A stretch of DNA of 64,000 bases from Icerya purchasi (GCA_039619475.1 CM077116.1:274970758-275034757); one strand, 5' to 3'; counted from the stretch's first letter, positions 1-10,952 are shown. The notes: generated by a model from the sequence alone, not told the origin. Numbers and translations: made by a program.

Positions 1-2
1 AT

Positions 3-282
3 TATGCCTCCGATAATGATAACTATCGGGACATTGAGATGAACAACGATAGCACTAGTACAATTAATTCGGTAAGGCAAGTTAGCGATAGCGCTGTGGT
101 GAATTCTTCTCCACTTCGGGAAGCTGATATAAGCAATTCGTACACGTCTACCGATAACAGAATCTCCGCTAATGATAATAATAACGACAATAGTAAAAAT
201 AATAAAAATAATAACGAGATAAATACTAATTTCACTGATTGTAGCGAAAATAATAATAGTAATAATAATAACGATAATGGTA

Positions 283-324
<42 letters not shown>

Positions 325-1187
325 GAATCTATAAAAACAAGTATAACACCTTTTTAAATAATACTGATAATATTAAGAACTTCAAAGTTTATGTTGAAAA
401 AACGCCTAATAATAACTTAGATCAAGCTGTGCGTCTATCAATAAGTGCACTTAAAGTCGCCGAAATTTTAAGAATTAATAATCTCTGTAAGGACATCATC
501 GAAATCAAAAAAGTCGGACGGAATCGAGTGATTATTCACTTTTCCTCTCCCTCCGCTGCTAATAATTTAATAGATAGTCGCGTCTTCCTGTCGCGTGGTT
601 ACAACGCATACATTCCTTCTTACCTAGTTTCCAGATGTGGCGTTATAAAAGGAGTGGATACGGACTACACAGAGGAACAACTGATGGAAATGATTGACTG
701 TAACCCGTATGTAATAAATTACATCAAAAGATTAAACAGACGATCAATCGTAGACAAAGAAGTCAAATATGTTCCTAGTGCTTCAGTCTTGATATCATTC
801 GAGGGGCAGAGTTTGCCATCCTACGTTGCTATGTGGAACGTGCGGTTCATCTGCGAACCGTTCGTTAGAAAAACGAAGCAGTGCTACTGCTGCTTGAGGT
901 ACGGACATATATCAGCTCACTGCAAAAGTAGTCCAAGATATGCTAGATGTGGAGATAAAGATCACACCGAGGAACAGTGTAACAGCCAGACAGCAGCATG
1001 TGTATTTTGCGGCGATCTTCACAAATCCACCGATCCAGTTTGCCCGGAGAAGAAACGCCAAACAAACATTAATGAACTAATGGCTTCACGCAATCTCAGT
1101 TTCCAAGAGGCTTCCTTGGAAATACCTCAAACCTATAGACAGAGCCAGTTATTTTCAATAGAGTTAGTAACAGATTCAGTCTGCTGA
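3..1187 (+). CDS. Retrotransposon ORF1 (gag-like, CCHC zinc knuckles), N-terminal and knuckle part
   Basis: Gag-like nucleic-acid-binding protein expected to coat the element's RNA. The frame is open from the window edge; the first in-window ATG is at 39. The first ~100 residues are very rich in Asn and Ser, including a pure Asn run encoded by an AAT tract. A globular region follows, then Cys/His knuckles between about 890 and 1050 (CYCCLRYGHISAHC, then CNSQTAACVFCGDLHKS). The frame closes at a TGA at 1185-1187, but a different frame stays open from about 1154 to 1639 with similar Asn/Lys/Ser-rich composition. The TGA is therefore probably a frameshift artefact of this copy rather than the natural C terminus. 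Confidence 0.8.
280..322 (+). repeat. AAT trinucleotide tract coding polyasparagine
   Basis: Near-uninterrupted AAT repeat in ORF1, translated as a run of Asn flanked by more Asn/Ser/Asp. It is probably a slippage-prone microsatellite tolerated in the disordered N terminus. Confidence 0.85.
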
Positions 1188-1639
1188 CAGATTACAACGA
1201 ATATCCGGAGATTTCGTGCAAAGAAAATAATAATGATGTATACAATATTCCAGCATACAAACCGCCCCCTATATCAAAGAAAACAGGCTTCTTTGATAAA
1301 AATTTATTAGTTTTTAAGAGGGATCAAAACCTAAAGAGATCGAAATCCTTCCTTTCATCAGATGAAGAAAAAAGAAGTCTAGAACGGAAACATATTTCCA
1401 AGAGAACAACCTTCGAAAACTCAAATGTAAAGCCACCTTACGTAGACAATCGAACACACAATATGACATTCATGAATCAACCGTTGAAATCCGCTAATCC
1501 AGAAACTAGTGATCAAGCCCAAAAATCAAAGCAATTGTCTACTAAAAATAATTCAATTAATATCACTAAAAAAAGCGTAGATCTTAATCAAAAAAATAGA
1601 AACAGTAAAGATAATAAAACTAATATAAGTAAAAAGTAA
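1154..1639 (+). CDS. ORF1 C-terminal segment in a shifted frame
   Basis: About 160 codons without a stop, in a frame offset from the upstream ORF1, ending at TAA 1637-1639 just 121 bases before ORF2. Composition (Lys, Asn, Ser, Gln rich, with Pro patches) matches the tail of I-type gag proteins and the style of the upstream ORF1. No ATG marks a separate start near its beginning, so I read it as the downstream part of ORF1 separated by an indel between about 1130 and 1154. It has no recognisable domain. Confidence 0.55.
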   Translation, partial: FNRVSNRFSLLTDYNEYPEISCKENNNDVYNIPAYKPPPISKKTGFFDKNLLVFKRDQNLKRSKSFLSSDEEKRSLERKHISKRTTFENSNVKPPYVDNRTHNMTFMNQPLKSANPETSDQAQKSKQLSTKNNSINITKKSVDLNQKNRNSKDNKTNISKK

Positions 1640-1760
1640 TATTCATTTCTGCTTTTCTCAATTATTATTATACTATATTTACTTAGTACTATGTGTGCCA
1701 ATTTCTTTTGTGTACATATATTATTATTATAATTTATAATTTCTTTATATACTTCCAAAT

Positions 1761-4700
1761 ATGCTAAAAGTACTACAGTGGAATTCGAGAAGTGTTCTCT
1801 CGAATAAAGGTGATTTAGAAATATTTCTGGCAACACATGATACAGATATTGTGCTTTTAGCAGAGACCTGGTTATCGCCAGTAAAAACGTTTAACATCAA
1901 CAACTATAACTGCTATCGGGATGACAGGGAGGATGGATATGGTGGAGTAGCATTACTAATTAAAAATGGTATTAACCATAAATTACTTTCCATGGACTTA
2001 ACGAAGTGTAATAATAATACAAGATCAAACGCCATTTGTGTTTATGTTAGCTATAAACAGTTCAAAGGCATTTTTATCTCATATTATTCTCCTCCGGGGC
2101 ATAATATTGATTCGGCATTTATTCTCAATGAATTAGACAGTCTAGGCAACATACCCATTATCTTCGCCGGTGATTTCAATGCGTTAAACTCCCTATGGGG
2201 CTGCAATCGAAATGACACGAAGGGCGGGGAAATTTTAAAAATTATTACTAATTCTCAGCTGTGTTTGATGAATGATGGTTCTCCTACTAGAATAGATGGT
2301 CCCGTTTATACCAGTAATCCAGTAGATTTAACATTAGTCTCATCCGATATTTATCTCGACTGCTCATGGATGGTCGCTCCCCTATCTCTGGGAAGCGACC
2401 ATTTCCCAATAATGATTGAAATCTACTGTGGAACGTCAAGTACCTCGAATTCATATAATACTAGAGGAGTTGTCAGCCGAAAGGCCTGGAGATTTAGGGA
2501 CGCAGATTGGGTTAAATTTAGAGATCTGATGGAACGAGATATTGGTAGTGTTGAATCTGCGAATTCGTTCTTAGAGAAATATAAAATTTTTTGTACAGTT
2601 CTGAACTGTTCCTTAGATAACTCTGTGCCTCTCGCTCACCCATATAAGGGGAAGAAATCCCCTTCTCCTTGGTGGAACGAAGACTGTAAAAATAAGATTA
2701 ACGAGCGTAATGCTGCTCTACGGAGATTTCGAATGGATGGCTCAATGAACGCATACCTGAACTATAGAAGGATTTCAGCTGAAACTCGTAGAATTTTGAA
2801 GAGAGCTAAGAGGGACTCTTGGGAAAATTATTGTGCGAAGTTCAATAGAAACACCCCCTTGAACGAAATTTGGTCATTAGCCAAGAGATTTAAAAACAAA
2901 AACTACCATTCTAAAGATGCTGCAGACACCTCTTGGTTCGAAGACTTTACAGATAGAGTTGCTCCTCCTTACGTCCCCTCTGTAAAAGAAGTACCTGATT
3001 CTACAATCCCCCCATTTACCTCCCACTTTTTATCTAGCCCTATTAGTTATAATGAGCTATTCCTACCGATAAGAAATAAAAAAGACTCTTCTCCGGGTTT
3101 AGATGGCATAACATACTCTGTCATAAACAATCTAGGTGAAAACTCTAAACAGTACCTACTGGATATATTTAATGGTTTTTTACACGAACGTGTTTTTCCG
3201 CCACAGTGGTCGAAATTCCTGGTAGTTGCTATTCCCAAGGCCGGCAAACCTTCTAATAAAGCATCATCGTACAGACCGATTGCGCTGGCTTCGTGTTTCA
3301 GGAAATGTTTCGAGATTGTATTCAAGAACAGACTCACATGGTGGACTGAAAATAATAACATTTTCCCGCACGGTCTGTTTGGTTTCAGACCTGGCCTAGG
3401 AACCATAGATTGCATCGCCCATCTACTTAATGACATCTACCTCTCCTTTTTAAACAAAGAGTTTTTAGTTGCGACCTTCTTGGATATAGAGGGAGCCTTT
3501 GATAATGTATCGATTCCCATTTTAGTAGAAAGGTTAAGAAAATCGGGTATCCCTGATAGTTTTGCTAAATTCATCTGTTCACTTTTTTCAAAGAGAACCC
3601 TTTTTTTCCTTAATCCAGGCAAACACAAATTCATTATTAAGCATGCTTACACGGGTCTGGCTCAGGGCTCTGTTTTGAGTCCAATATTATTTAATTTTTA
3701 TGTATTAGCTTTATTTCATACACCGATACCCCCAAACTCACGAATTTTGTCATATGCTGATGATTTTGTTATCTATAGTATTCATAAGAATGTCTCTCGC
3801 TGTGTTCGCGAAAATCAACTTTGTGTATCTCGTTGTAATGGAACATTACATGATATTGGGCTTAATGTATCTCCCGCTAAGTCAGCATTTTTCATCTGTA
3901 CAACTAGATTATCCTTTTCTCGTGATCTTGCAATTCACATCGGTGATGAGCCTATTCCCATGGTTACTTGCGTTAAGTATTTGGGGATTCATTTGGATAT
4001 GAAGCTTACCTGGTCTCGCCACATATTACTACTCCATAAACAAACCTTACAAATTACTAACTTGCTGAAAGCCATTGGTAACAGCTCCTGGGGCGCGGAT
4101 CCAGCAATTCTTAACTTAATTTTTAGAACCCTAATTATTTCTCGTCTTGACTATGGTTCTATGTTCTACGGTTCGGCCTCCAGATCTAATCTGTCTAAAC
4201 TTGATATTATACAAAACCTTTGCCTGCGAATTATTACCGGTAATCTGAGGTCTTCTCCGATTGCTCGTCTCCAGATCGAGAATAAAACACCTCCCCTATT
4301 TATAAGAAGGAATGTTCTTACTGATCGATATGCGCTCAAATATTGTAATTACCGATTTCCCTCTCTAGTACATCAACTCAAAGATATCAGCACCCATTGG
4401 AGATTTGTTTCTTCTAAGTTACCATTATTAGCAAGACGAATCTCGATCTATCACAAGTATTGCCTCGCTCTTATTCCTAAGGTTCCATCTCACTATTTCT
4501 CTTATACGTTTTTCATTAATATAATAAATATAAATATTAACACCACATTAGTTCAGAAAATTAAAGATACTAATCTATCGTTATCCGTACTGTGGTTCAA
4601 TAATTTTATTAATAACAAATATCCGGATTGCATCAAAATATTTACAGATGGTGCTAAGCTCATAGGTCCCCATAGTCTCACTGGTTCCGCTTTCATTGTA

Positions 4701-5513
4701 GCTAACGTTACAATTCAAAAATTCAAGCTTCCTCCTGATGCATCTGTTTTTACCGCCGAACTGTTGGCTATCGATAAGGCTCTTGATTTCATATTAAATG
4801 TTCTTAACCCGGATAATAAATTTACAATTTTCTCCGATAGCCTGGGTGCCCTGATCGCCCTAGATCATAGTTCGTTTAATTATAAATGTCACCCGCTTAT
4901 TTACGAGATCAAAACTAAATACCTTCAAATTATTAATAACAATGGCTGTTTAAACTTTTGTTGGATTCCCAGTCATCGCGGGATTGGGCTAAATGATGAC
5001 GTTGATGCCGCGGCTAAATGCGCTGCCTTGAATGGAATTATATTCCCGTTCATTCCTTCCTCAGACTTATATCACAGGAGTCAGGTCACTGCCTTGGAGG
5101 ATTGGATAACTTATAGAGATAGGCAGAATACTGGTAGATATTACAATATGGTTCAGTCTGATATACCTTCACTTCCTTGGTATTTCGATATTCCACAGTC
5201 TATCCCCGGTCGTCTTATTCGTAAGTATGTCACACTAGTTTGTAGATTGCGTATGGGGCATTCCCGAGTGCCTCTAAATTTTGCAGACTCCTCTGGATGC
5301 AACAGTAATCATACTAGGTCTACCTTCATTGATGACATTAATCATTTGCTGTTCAGCTGTGACAAATACGAGCACAATAGGAAAAGATTTTATAAAGAAT
5401 TAATTTCATGCGGATTGTTCCCTCCATATAGTGTTCATTACTTACTGTGTTCTGGACATACAGCAATTTTTATTATGGTTCGCTTTATAATTAATAATAA
5501 CATTTTGATTTAA
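1761..5513 (+). CDS. Retrotransposon ORF2: AP endonuclease, reverse transcriptase, RNase H (I-type)
   Basis: Intact 1250-aa polyprotein that nicks the target and copies the RNA by target-primed reverse transcription. The N terminus carries an exonuclease/endonuclease/phosphatase fold: LQWNSRSV, LLAETWL, IFAGDFNALNSLWG and SDHFPIM (about residues 5-220). RT follows: YRPIALAS, GFRPGLGTIDCI, FLDIEGAFDNV (motif A Asp), GLAQGSVLSPILFNFYV and ILSYADDFVIY (catalytic DD), about residues 480-690. RNase H is near residues 955-1090: IFTDGAK, FTAELLAIDKAL, FSDSLGALIAL and WIPSHRGIGLNDDVDAAAK, supplying the D-E-D-D set. The C terminus has a Cys/His element (HLLFSCDKYEHNRKRF). All catalytic residues I can identify are present, so this ORF could be functional. 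The start is the first ATG after the T-rich spacer following ORF1. Confidence 0.93.
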   Translation: MLKVLQWNSRSVLSNKGDLEIFLATHDTDIVLLAETWLSPVKTFNINNYNCYRDDREDGYGGVALLIKNGINHKLLSMDLTKCNNNTRSNAICVYVSYKQFKGIFISYYSPPGHNIDSAFILNELDSLGNIPIIFAGDFNALNSLWGCNRNDTKGGEILKIITNSQLCLMNDGSPTRIDGPVYTSNPVDLTLVSSDIYLDCSWMVAPLSLGSDHFPIMIEIYCGTSSTSNSYNTRGVVSRKAWRFRDADWVKFRDLMERDIGSVESANSFLEKYKIFCTVLNCSLDNSVPLAHPYKGKKSPSPWWNEDCKNKINERNAALRRFRMDGSMNAYLNYRRISAETRRILKRAKRDSWENYCAKFNRNTPLNEIWSLAKRFKNKNYHSKDAADTSWFEDFTDRVAPPYVPSVKEVPDSTIPPFTSHFLSSPISYNELFLPIRNKKDSSPGLDGITYSVINNLGENSKQYLLDIFNGFLHERVFPPQWSKFLVVAIPKAGKPSNKASSYRPIALASCFRKCFEIVFKNRLTWWTENNNIFPHGLFGFRPGLGTIDCIAHLLNDIYLSFLNKEFLVATFLDIEGAFDNVSIPILVERLRKSGIPDSFAKFICSLFSKRTLFFLNPGKHKFIIKHAYTGLAQGSVLSPILFNFYVLALFHTPIPPNSRILSYADDFVIYSIHKNVSRCVRENQLCVSRCNGTLHDIGLNVSPAKSAFFICTTRLSFSRDLAIHIGDEPIPMVTCVKYLGIHLDMKLTWSRHILLLHKQTLQITNLLKAIGNSSWGADPAILNLIFRTLIISRLDYGSMFYGSASRSNLSKLDIIQNLCLRIITGNLRSSPIARLQIENKTPPLFIRRNVLTDRYALKYCNYRFPSLVHQLKDISTHWRFVSSKLPLLARRISIYHKYCLALIPKVPSHYFSYTFFINIINININTTLVQKIKDTNLSLSVLWFNNFINNKYPDCIKIFTDGAKLIGPHSLTGSAFIVANVTIQKFKLPPDASVFTAELLAIDKALDFILNVLNPDNKFTIFSDSLGALIALDHSSFNYKCHPLIYEIKTKYLQIINNNGCLNFCWIPSHRGIGLNDDVDAAAKCAALNGIIFPFIPSSDLYHRSQVTALEDWITYRDRQNTGRYYNMVQSDIPSLPWYFDIPQSIPGRLIRKYVTLVCRLRMGHSRVPLNFADSSGCNSNHTRSTFIDDINHLLFSCDKYEHNRKRFYKELISCGLFPPYSVHYLLCSGHTAIFIMVRFIINNNILI

Positions 5514-5810
5514 TTATAATATTAGTAAATAGAAAAAAAAATATATATATATAAATAAATAAATAAAAATAAAAAAAAAAGAACAAGATAGAGAAAAAAG
5601 AAAATTAAGGAAAGATTTTATTAAAGGAACCAGATTTTTTTTTTATTTTATTTTATTTACTTTTTTTTCTTTTTCGTTTCTTTTCTTATTTATTGAAGTT
5701 TATTACTTTATTGATGAAGTCAGTTAGTTTTATTTCATTTTATTCTTTATCAGTCTATTTGATACATTCTTTATTCAATTATTTATTTTTCTTACAACTT
5801 CCTTTTCCCA

Positions 5811-6385
5811 TCAGGCATTGTGAACATTGCCAGGCAACTGTGGTCATATTGTAAGATGGGAATTTTTCAATTTTTTAATTTGTATTTCTCATTTTGTCTT
5901 TTTGTTTTTTGTTTTCTCCCCTAAAAGAAAAATCTGATCTCTGTTTATTAAGTTTCATCAGGCATTGTGGGCACTGCTCTGCAGTTGCGGCCATAATGTA
6001 GAAGGGTAACCTATTTTAATTTCTTCTTTGTTTTTCCTTGGTTAATTTCATTGCGCATTGTGGGCACTGCTCTGCAGTTGCGGCCATAATGTAGAATGAT
6101 AACCCAATTTAATTTCTTCTTTGTTTTTCCTTGGTTAATTTCATTGCGCATTGTGGGCACTGCTCTGCAGTTGCGGCCATAATGTAGAATGATAACCCAA
6201 TTTAATTTCTTCTTTGTTTTTCCTTGGTTAATTTCATTGCGCATTGTGGGCACTGCTCTGCAGTTGCGGCCATACTGTAGAATGATAACCTATTTTGATT
6301 TCTTATTTTATTTATTTTTTCTTTTTGGCTAATTTCATTGATCATTGTGGACACTACTCTGTAGATGCGGCCATAATGTAGAATA
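5811..6385 (+). repeat. Tandem repeats in retrotransposon 3' UTR (93-bp core unit)
   Basis: Three near-identical 93-bp units (start-to-start 6051, 6144, 6237) contain CATTGTGGGCACTGCTCTGC and a T-rich stretch. Diverged copies lie upstream (about 5811 and 5957) and downstream (about 6340), spaced 93-150 bp. They lie between the ORF2 stop and the poly-A, so they belong to the element's 3' UTR. A minus-strand ORF across them is only a product of the repeat. Confidence 0.85.
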
Positions 6386-6494
6386 GAATGAAATTTCCTT
6401 CTCTGCTTTTTATTCCTTTTTCTGTTAATATTAATTTTCCATATCTATTCATAGTGTAGCTTGCTGGCCAAATGAACTGTATTTGTTCGGGCCA

Positions 6495-6525
<31 letters not shown>

Positions 6526-6527
<2 letters not shown>

Positions 6528-7267
6528 TATACTTCCCTACTGGAAGAAAAACGACTCTGGATCAACATGGTGGAAGGAAAATGATGAAATGTCTCCCAAG
6601 ATGTACTATTTCTATTATAGATTACTAGAATTTAATGTCAATAATATAAAATTACCATCCAGGGAAAAAATTCGGTTAACAAGAAACCAAAGTAATACAT
6701 ATTACATCTATCCCCGGGGGGTAAATTTACGAATTGACAACACTGATGACTCAGTGCTAATCAAATTAATAAGTACAATCCCTAATCATATACTAGAGGG
6801 AAAAAAAATTGGTGCGTGGAAAAAAGAGGTGCAAAAATGGTTGAAGGAATGGTGCAAAAACTGAAGATCCAAGTCTCGTACTTTATCACATTACTATTTG
6901 ATGGTTCTTTTCTGTTTACGGTTTTGTTAGTTTTTGACTTTGTCGTGTCCTTCCTGGATTTTAGGCTCTCACTGATCATGCTTTATTTCAATTATAAATA
7001 TTAAGCTGTCTGCATATATTGGTATTCAGATGGATATTACGCGGCATTTTTTATTTTTTTGCCATACATATATATGCTATTACTTTAATATAAATAATGC
7101 TAAGTCTGTTATTATTGTTAGTTTCGAAATAATTTAAGTTAGTTTTAATTTATTGTACTATATACCGATTATAATAAACGTTGATAAGAGTGTTGGGCAC
7201 TCACACAACGGGCATATTTGCCCTGTGAGACCCACAACTTATTCTATAAAAAAAAAAAAAAAAAAAA
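6526..7267 (+). mobile_element. 3' end of a second non-LTR retroelement, abutting the first
   Basis: Begins immediately after the poly-A of the I-type element and ends in its own A tract at 7248-7267. It holds the tail of an ORF (6589-6864) and a 3' UTR. Just before the A tract is a stem-loop: CTCACA (7200-7205) pairs with TGTGAG (7224-7229) outside GGGCA/TGCCC. I do not recognise the clade. Confidence 0.6.
6589..6864 (+). CDS. C-terminal piece of an unrecognised retroelement ORF
   Basis: Ninety-one codons ending at TGA, 380 bases before a poly-A tract. The peptide is basic and Trp/Lys-rich at its end (GAWKKEVQKWLKEWC), as seen at the ends of some retroelement ORFs, but has no catalytic motif. 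It is probably the 5'-truncated remainder of an ORF; the ATG at 6589 need not be a real start. A host 3' exon is an alternative I consider less likely because of the flanking poly-A tracts. Confidence 0.35.
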   Translation: MSPKMYYFYYRLLEFNVNNIKLPSREKIRLTRNQSNTYYIYPRGVNLRIDNTDDSVLIKLISTIPNHILEGKKIGAWKKEVQKWLKEWCKN

Positions 7268-8071
7268 TTAAAATAATATCTAATGCTTTCAGATTGATCA
7301 AGCTGAATTAGGACAAGACCGTAAAAATTTAATTAAAGGGATGGAAGGAGAAATCGTTAAGGCTTATTAGAAATACATGGTGGATATAGCGGTGCTATTT
7401 GGAGCGGGTAAAGATACTGCTAGCAGAGATTTGAGGCATTCTTTAGAACTAGAAATAGCATTAGCGGATATATGTCACTTTAATTACTTAAAATTTATTT
7501 TTTGAAACTATCACGAATGATGTAAAAATTGCGATGAAAGCGAATGTGCACGCTGGTTAGTGTCTAGATTGACACACTTGAGATTGCTTTTTTATATCGA
7601 TAAATTAAACTATCACAATATCAGTTTCAAGTACGATTTTGCGTCTACACTAACGTTGCATATATCAATTGCCATGACACTGTCGCCTATATCTTATTCA
7701 ATCATTTGTGGTTAGGTGAATGTACTGTGCTGACGTGTTCATAAAATAATAATAAAAAAAAAAAAAAGGCACAACCACAGGTATAAAAGTAACACATCCG
7801 GCAAATAAATAGCCAACACCTATGACAAAAACACAACCCTCTTCTCAGTGCGATTTGCCTACAGAAGCTGCTGATAAGATCGTTTCAAGTAATAATTAAC
7901 ACACCAACACAAGAACACATTCACCGGCAGAAGATAATTAACATCGCCTGATAATAAAAATAAAACGAATAATATCGATGAAACAAGCCCGTTTAATTTT
8001 AAACAATATTTAAATTATAATTAAATAACGCACGAACACGACCCTCTCAAATTAACGAATGGAATATAAAA
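7268..8071. other. Non-coding AT-rich spacer leading into the next retroelement
   Basis: No convincing ORF. From about 7770 the sequence becomes A-rich and slightly ordered (CACAACC, ACACAAC runs), and may be the 5' UTR of the degraded element whose ORF1 starts near 8072. Nothing else is recognisable. Confidence 0.4.
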
Positions 8072-8990
8072 ATGTCCTTTGTGGAAAAAGCGCCACCTAT
8101 CGCTAAAAATAAAATATTTACGTTAAACGATCTGATAAATTACCCAAATGGCCCGCAAGGGCTAATGTCCCCCTATATCCAACCCCTGACCATCAATGAC
8201 TATTTAGAGTCATTAAAAAATCAAGTTGAAGGGGCCCTCAATATCACTGCGGCAGGACGAATTTGTCAAAACAGATTAATAATATTTTTAATAACACACG
8301 AGCGTCACGGATAATTTCTTCGCTAATGGTGGAGAAATAAACATAGGCTCCCAAGTAATTCAAGGGAAGAGATTGCGTAACCCATCAAATAAATGAATTT
8401 TGTCGAATGTGTCCGCAACCATCCCTAATTATATAATAATTTCGTACCTAAATACATTACTACAATTGAAACTGCTCTCACCGATCTCGATATTCTGGTT
8501 AAACCCATCCAATGCTAAATTTGAGCATATAATTAGTTTTCAGTGTAAAGTTCACGTAGAGCAAGTAAACTGTGAAATAATTCCCGAATTCGTTGACATA
8601 TGGTGATCGAGAGTACCGTTTATACTTACAACTGGAGAACCATATATGTAAAAATTGCAATGGAAACTCGAAGAAGTCAAAACAAGTAATTCTCAAAAAT
8701 CGACCGATGGACCTCACAAATGAACAGACCACTAAACAAAATGAAACTACAATAAAGATTTTTGCTCCTACTCTCTTAACGTGCGAATAACCTGCTGAAG
8801 TGGAGATTGAACAGCCAGCGTGTACCATAAAACGCCCCCACCTGACTACACCTGATGAACCAGAAAATAATTCCGATCACCGACTAAGCATAAAACCTGT
8901 GCCGAAGAAAATAAATCTGATCTCCCTTAGTCAAGAAATCGAACAGTTATCCAATGAACTTAAAGAAGAAAACGGCCATAATAAAAAAAA
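8072..8990 (+). pseudogene. ORF1 (gag-like) remnant of the degraded I-like element
   Basis: Pieces of one protein appear successively in different frames: 8072-8314 (starts MSFVEKAPPIAKNK), 8400-8606 (contains SNVSATIPNYIIISYLNTLL), 8593-8790 (ENHICKNCNGNSKK, a residual zinc-knuckle start) and 8800-8990 (acidic/basic coil-like SQEIEQLSNELKEENG). The arrangement fits an I/R1-type ORF1 with an RRM-like middle and a zinc knuckle near its end. Continued ORF1-like sequence reappears after 9405. Broken beyond function. Confidence 0.6.
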
Positions 8991-8995
8991 AGGAA

Positions 8996-9404
8996 GCTTC
9001 CCTGTTCCGTTGTCATTTCTATGATTCGCTTGCGTTTTGGCCATTCTGCCCTTCCCTCCTCTTGTTTTCGCTTTTCCCTTGTTTCTTCTGCAAATTGTCC
9101 TCTTCGCCCTAATGAGGCGGCGAATTGCGACGCCAATCACGTATCTTCTTTGAATGTCCATCTCTTTCTGTTGAACGCGGTATCCTATATTCTTGTTTGC
9201 TGAAACTCAACCTACTCCTTATTGTGCATCTTATATTCTGTCCTTCTCTTCACCATTCATTATCTCATCCGTTAGTTCCTTTATATTGTCCATATCTGAC
9301 CGAATCAAAATTTAACTGACGGCTCTTTTCTTTTTTGTTGTTTCTGAGTGTAGGTCCTTGGCTGACGTGCCCAAAGGAGGGATCTAAAAAAAAAAAAAAA
9401 AAAA
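8996..9404 (+). mobile_element. 5'-truncated non-LTR retroelement 3' end nested in ORF1
   Basis: The frame at 9021-9160 starts MIRLRFGHSALPSSCF, and a second frame at 9125-9300 gives IFFECPSLSVE. Together they resemble the C-terminal Cys/His region of an I/R1-type ORF2 split by a frameshift. A short C/T-rich 3' UTR and a poly-A at 9386-9405 follow. It interrupts ORF1 of the surrounding element: ORF1-like codons lie on both sides. No clear target duplication was seen. Confidence 0.6.
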
Positions 9405-9979
9405 AGACCATAGTCTAAGTACAGATCAAACAGAATAGACATCCCAGCCTAAGACAAAACATATGGTAAACCCTCAGACGAGTAGCAAACCTAAGTGTAT
9501 TGTGAGTAAGACAAACCAAGTCAACACAGAACAGAATATCCTAACTAAATCGAGTTACACAATGATCATGAAAGCATATTAGAACGTGCAAAACCATTTA
9601 TTACAGAAAATCAACCATCATTGATCATGGGGTGTGAAGAATTTAAGAACTTTTCAACATCATCAATAATACCGATTACACGAACTTTGCTCCTGATTAC
9701 ACAAAGGATAAAGAGGGACTGCTTCATACAATTATGACAATAAAGCCATATCTAAATGGGAAAATCATAAACGATAGGTGTACGCGTATAATTAGTAGGC
9801 TGTCGACTTCCCTGGAAGACTATTCAACAGACGAACAGAGTGAACTAAACTCAGTCTAAAAGTCCATGTTACCTACAACACCTTGATAAAGGATTTATGC
9901 GATTGTAATAATAAATAAAAGTAGTATAATACAATAGAATTGCCGAAGTTACCGAAGGAACAGCGATAAGTTAGAGCAA

Positions 9980-10348
9980 ATGATTAATGTACTAGGTCCT
10001 GTCTTTATTTGTTTACAAGAAACCCGTCTAAGACCGTCAGATTACATATCGATCAAAGATTACAACATCTTTCGACATGATCACACTTGCAGTAACAGAG
10101 CGAATGGCGGTATAGCCACTTTGGTACACATGAACTACCCAGTGAAGAAAATAACAATATCGTCATCTTTTCAAGTAGTGACCGTGTCAGTTAAGATCCC
10201 TTCCCTGTCATCTGTTGAAATTGTAGTATGCAATTGTTATTTACCACCCAATAACAATGTATCAAAAACACTTTGTGACTCTCTTATAGAGCAGTTAGGA
10301 TACCAATATATAATACTGGGCGACTTCAACGCTCACTCCCCATCATGA
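9980..10348 (+). pseudogene. AP-endonuclease domain remnant of ORF2
   Basis: The frame reads VFICLQETRLRPSDY, then ANGGIATLVH and YIILGDFNAHSP, the classic motifs of a non-LTR endonuclease, before a TGA at 10,346-10,348. Similar sequence continues with stops to about 10,550, including RSSDH, the equivalent of the catalytic SDH. The rest up to the MITE at 10,953 is too decayed to read. It belongs to the same element as the RT at 11.9-12.8 kb. Confidence 0.75.
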
Positions 10349-10952
10349 GGATCAGCATCAAAAAACCAGAATGGATCAGTAATATCAAAAAGTACGTTAG
10401 ATAAGGATCTAGTATTACTCCCGCCAAACGCGCCAACCCATTTCAATTTTACTTACAGCACCGTTTCAACGCTAGATCTATTTTTCTGTTCAAGTGTACC
10501 CGCCGCAAAATTTAATGTAACAGTATCCGAAGACTTACGTTCCAGTGACCATTAATAAATTTCCAAAAACAAGTGTATAAAAATAACGAGGGGAGAGAGT
10601 CAAGATTTTAATATCACAAAGCAGACTGGGTAACGTATTCATTAAAAATAAAAGTTCCCCCTCAGATTCTCACATCATTAGAATCCAAGTAAGATACACT
10701 GATGAAAGTAATACTAGAAGCTGTCGAAACAGCAATTCCAAGAGCGACTTCAAGGAAGAGTAAGCGCTGGGTACCGTAGTGGTGTGAAGAGATCAGAGTT
10801 GTTATAGTCCAGAGGAAACAAGCTCAGATAAAATATGTATAAAATAACCAGACTACAAGAACACTTGAGTTTAAAAGACATCGTGGAGCTGCAAGAGATC
10901 TTATTGGGGCCAGGACGCAAGAAGTTTGGCAAAAATTTTTAGAGTCTATAAC

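Larger units (their letters stand above)
1..6525 (+). mobile_element. I-type non-LTR retrotransposon, 5' end cut by the window
   Basis: Two consecutive ORFs (gag-like ORF1, then endonuclease/RT/RNase H ORF2), a long T-rich 3' UTR with 93-bp tandem repeats, and a poly-A tract at 6497-6525 preceded by CCAATAAA mark a non-LTR retrotransposon. The RNase H domain after RT and the CCHC knuckles in ORF1 fit the I superclade; I cannot place it finer by eye. ORF1 is already open at base 3, so the 5' end lies outside the window. ORF2 is uninterrupted, so the copy is young compared with every other retroelement here. ORF1 carries one apparent frameshift near 1130-1154. Confidence 0.85.

Noticed and set aside
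1130..1160. Programmed -1 frameshift in ORF1
   Set aside because: No slippery heptamer with a following structure was evident; a copy-specific indel is simpler, though sibling copies would decide.
6011..6253. Minus-strand repetitive ORF
   Set aside because: Produced by the 93-bp tandem repeat, whose length is a multiple of three.
6051..6329. CRISPR-like regular repeats
   Set aside because: The units are contiguous 93-bp tandem repeats without unique spacers, inside a eukaryotic retrotransposon 3' UTR.
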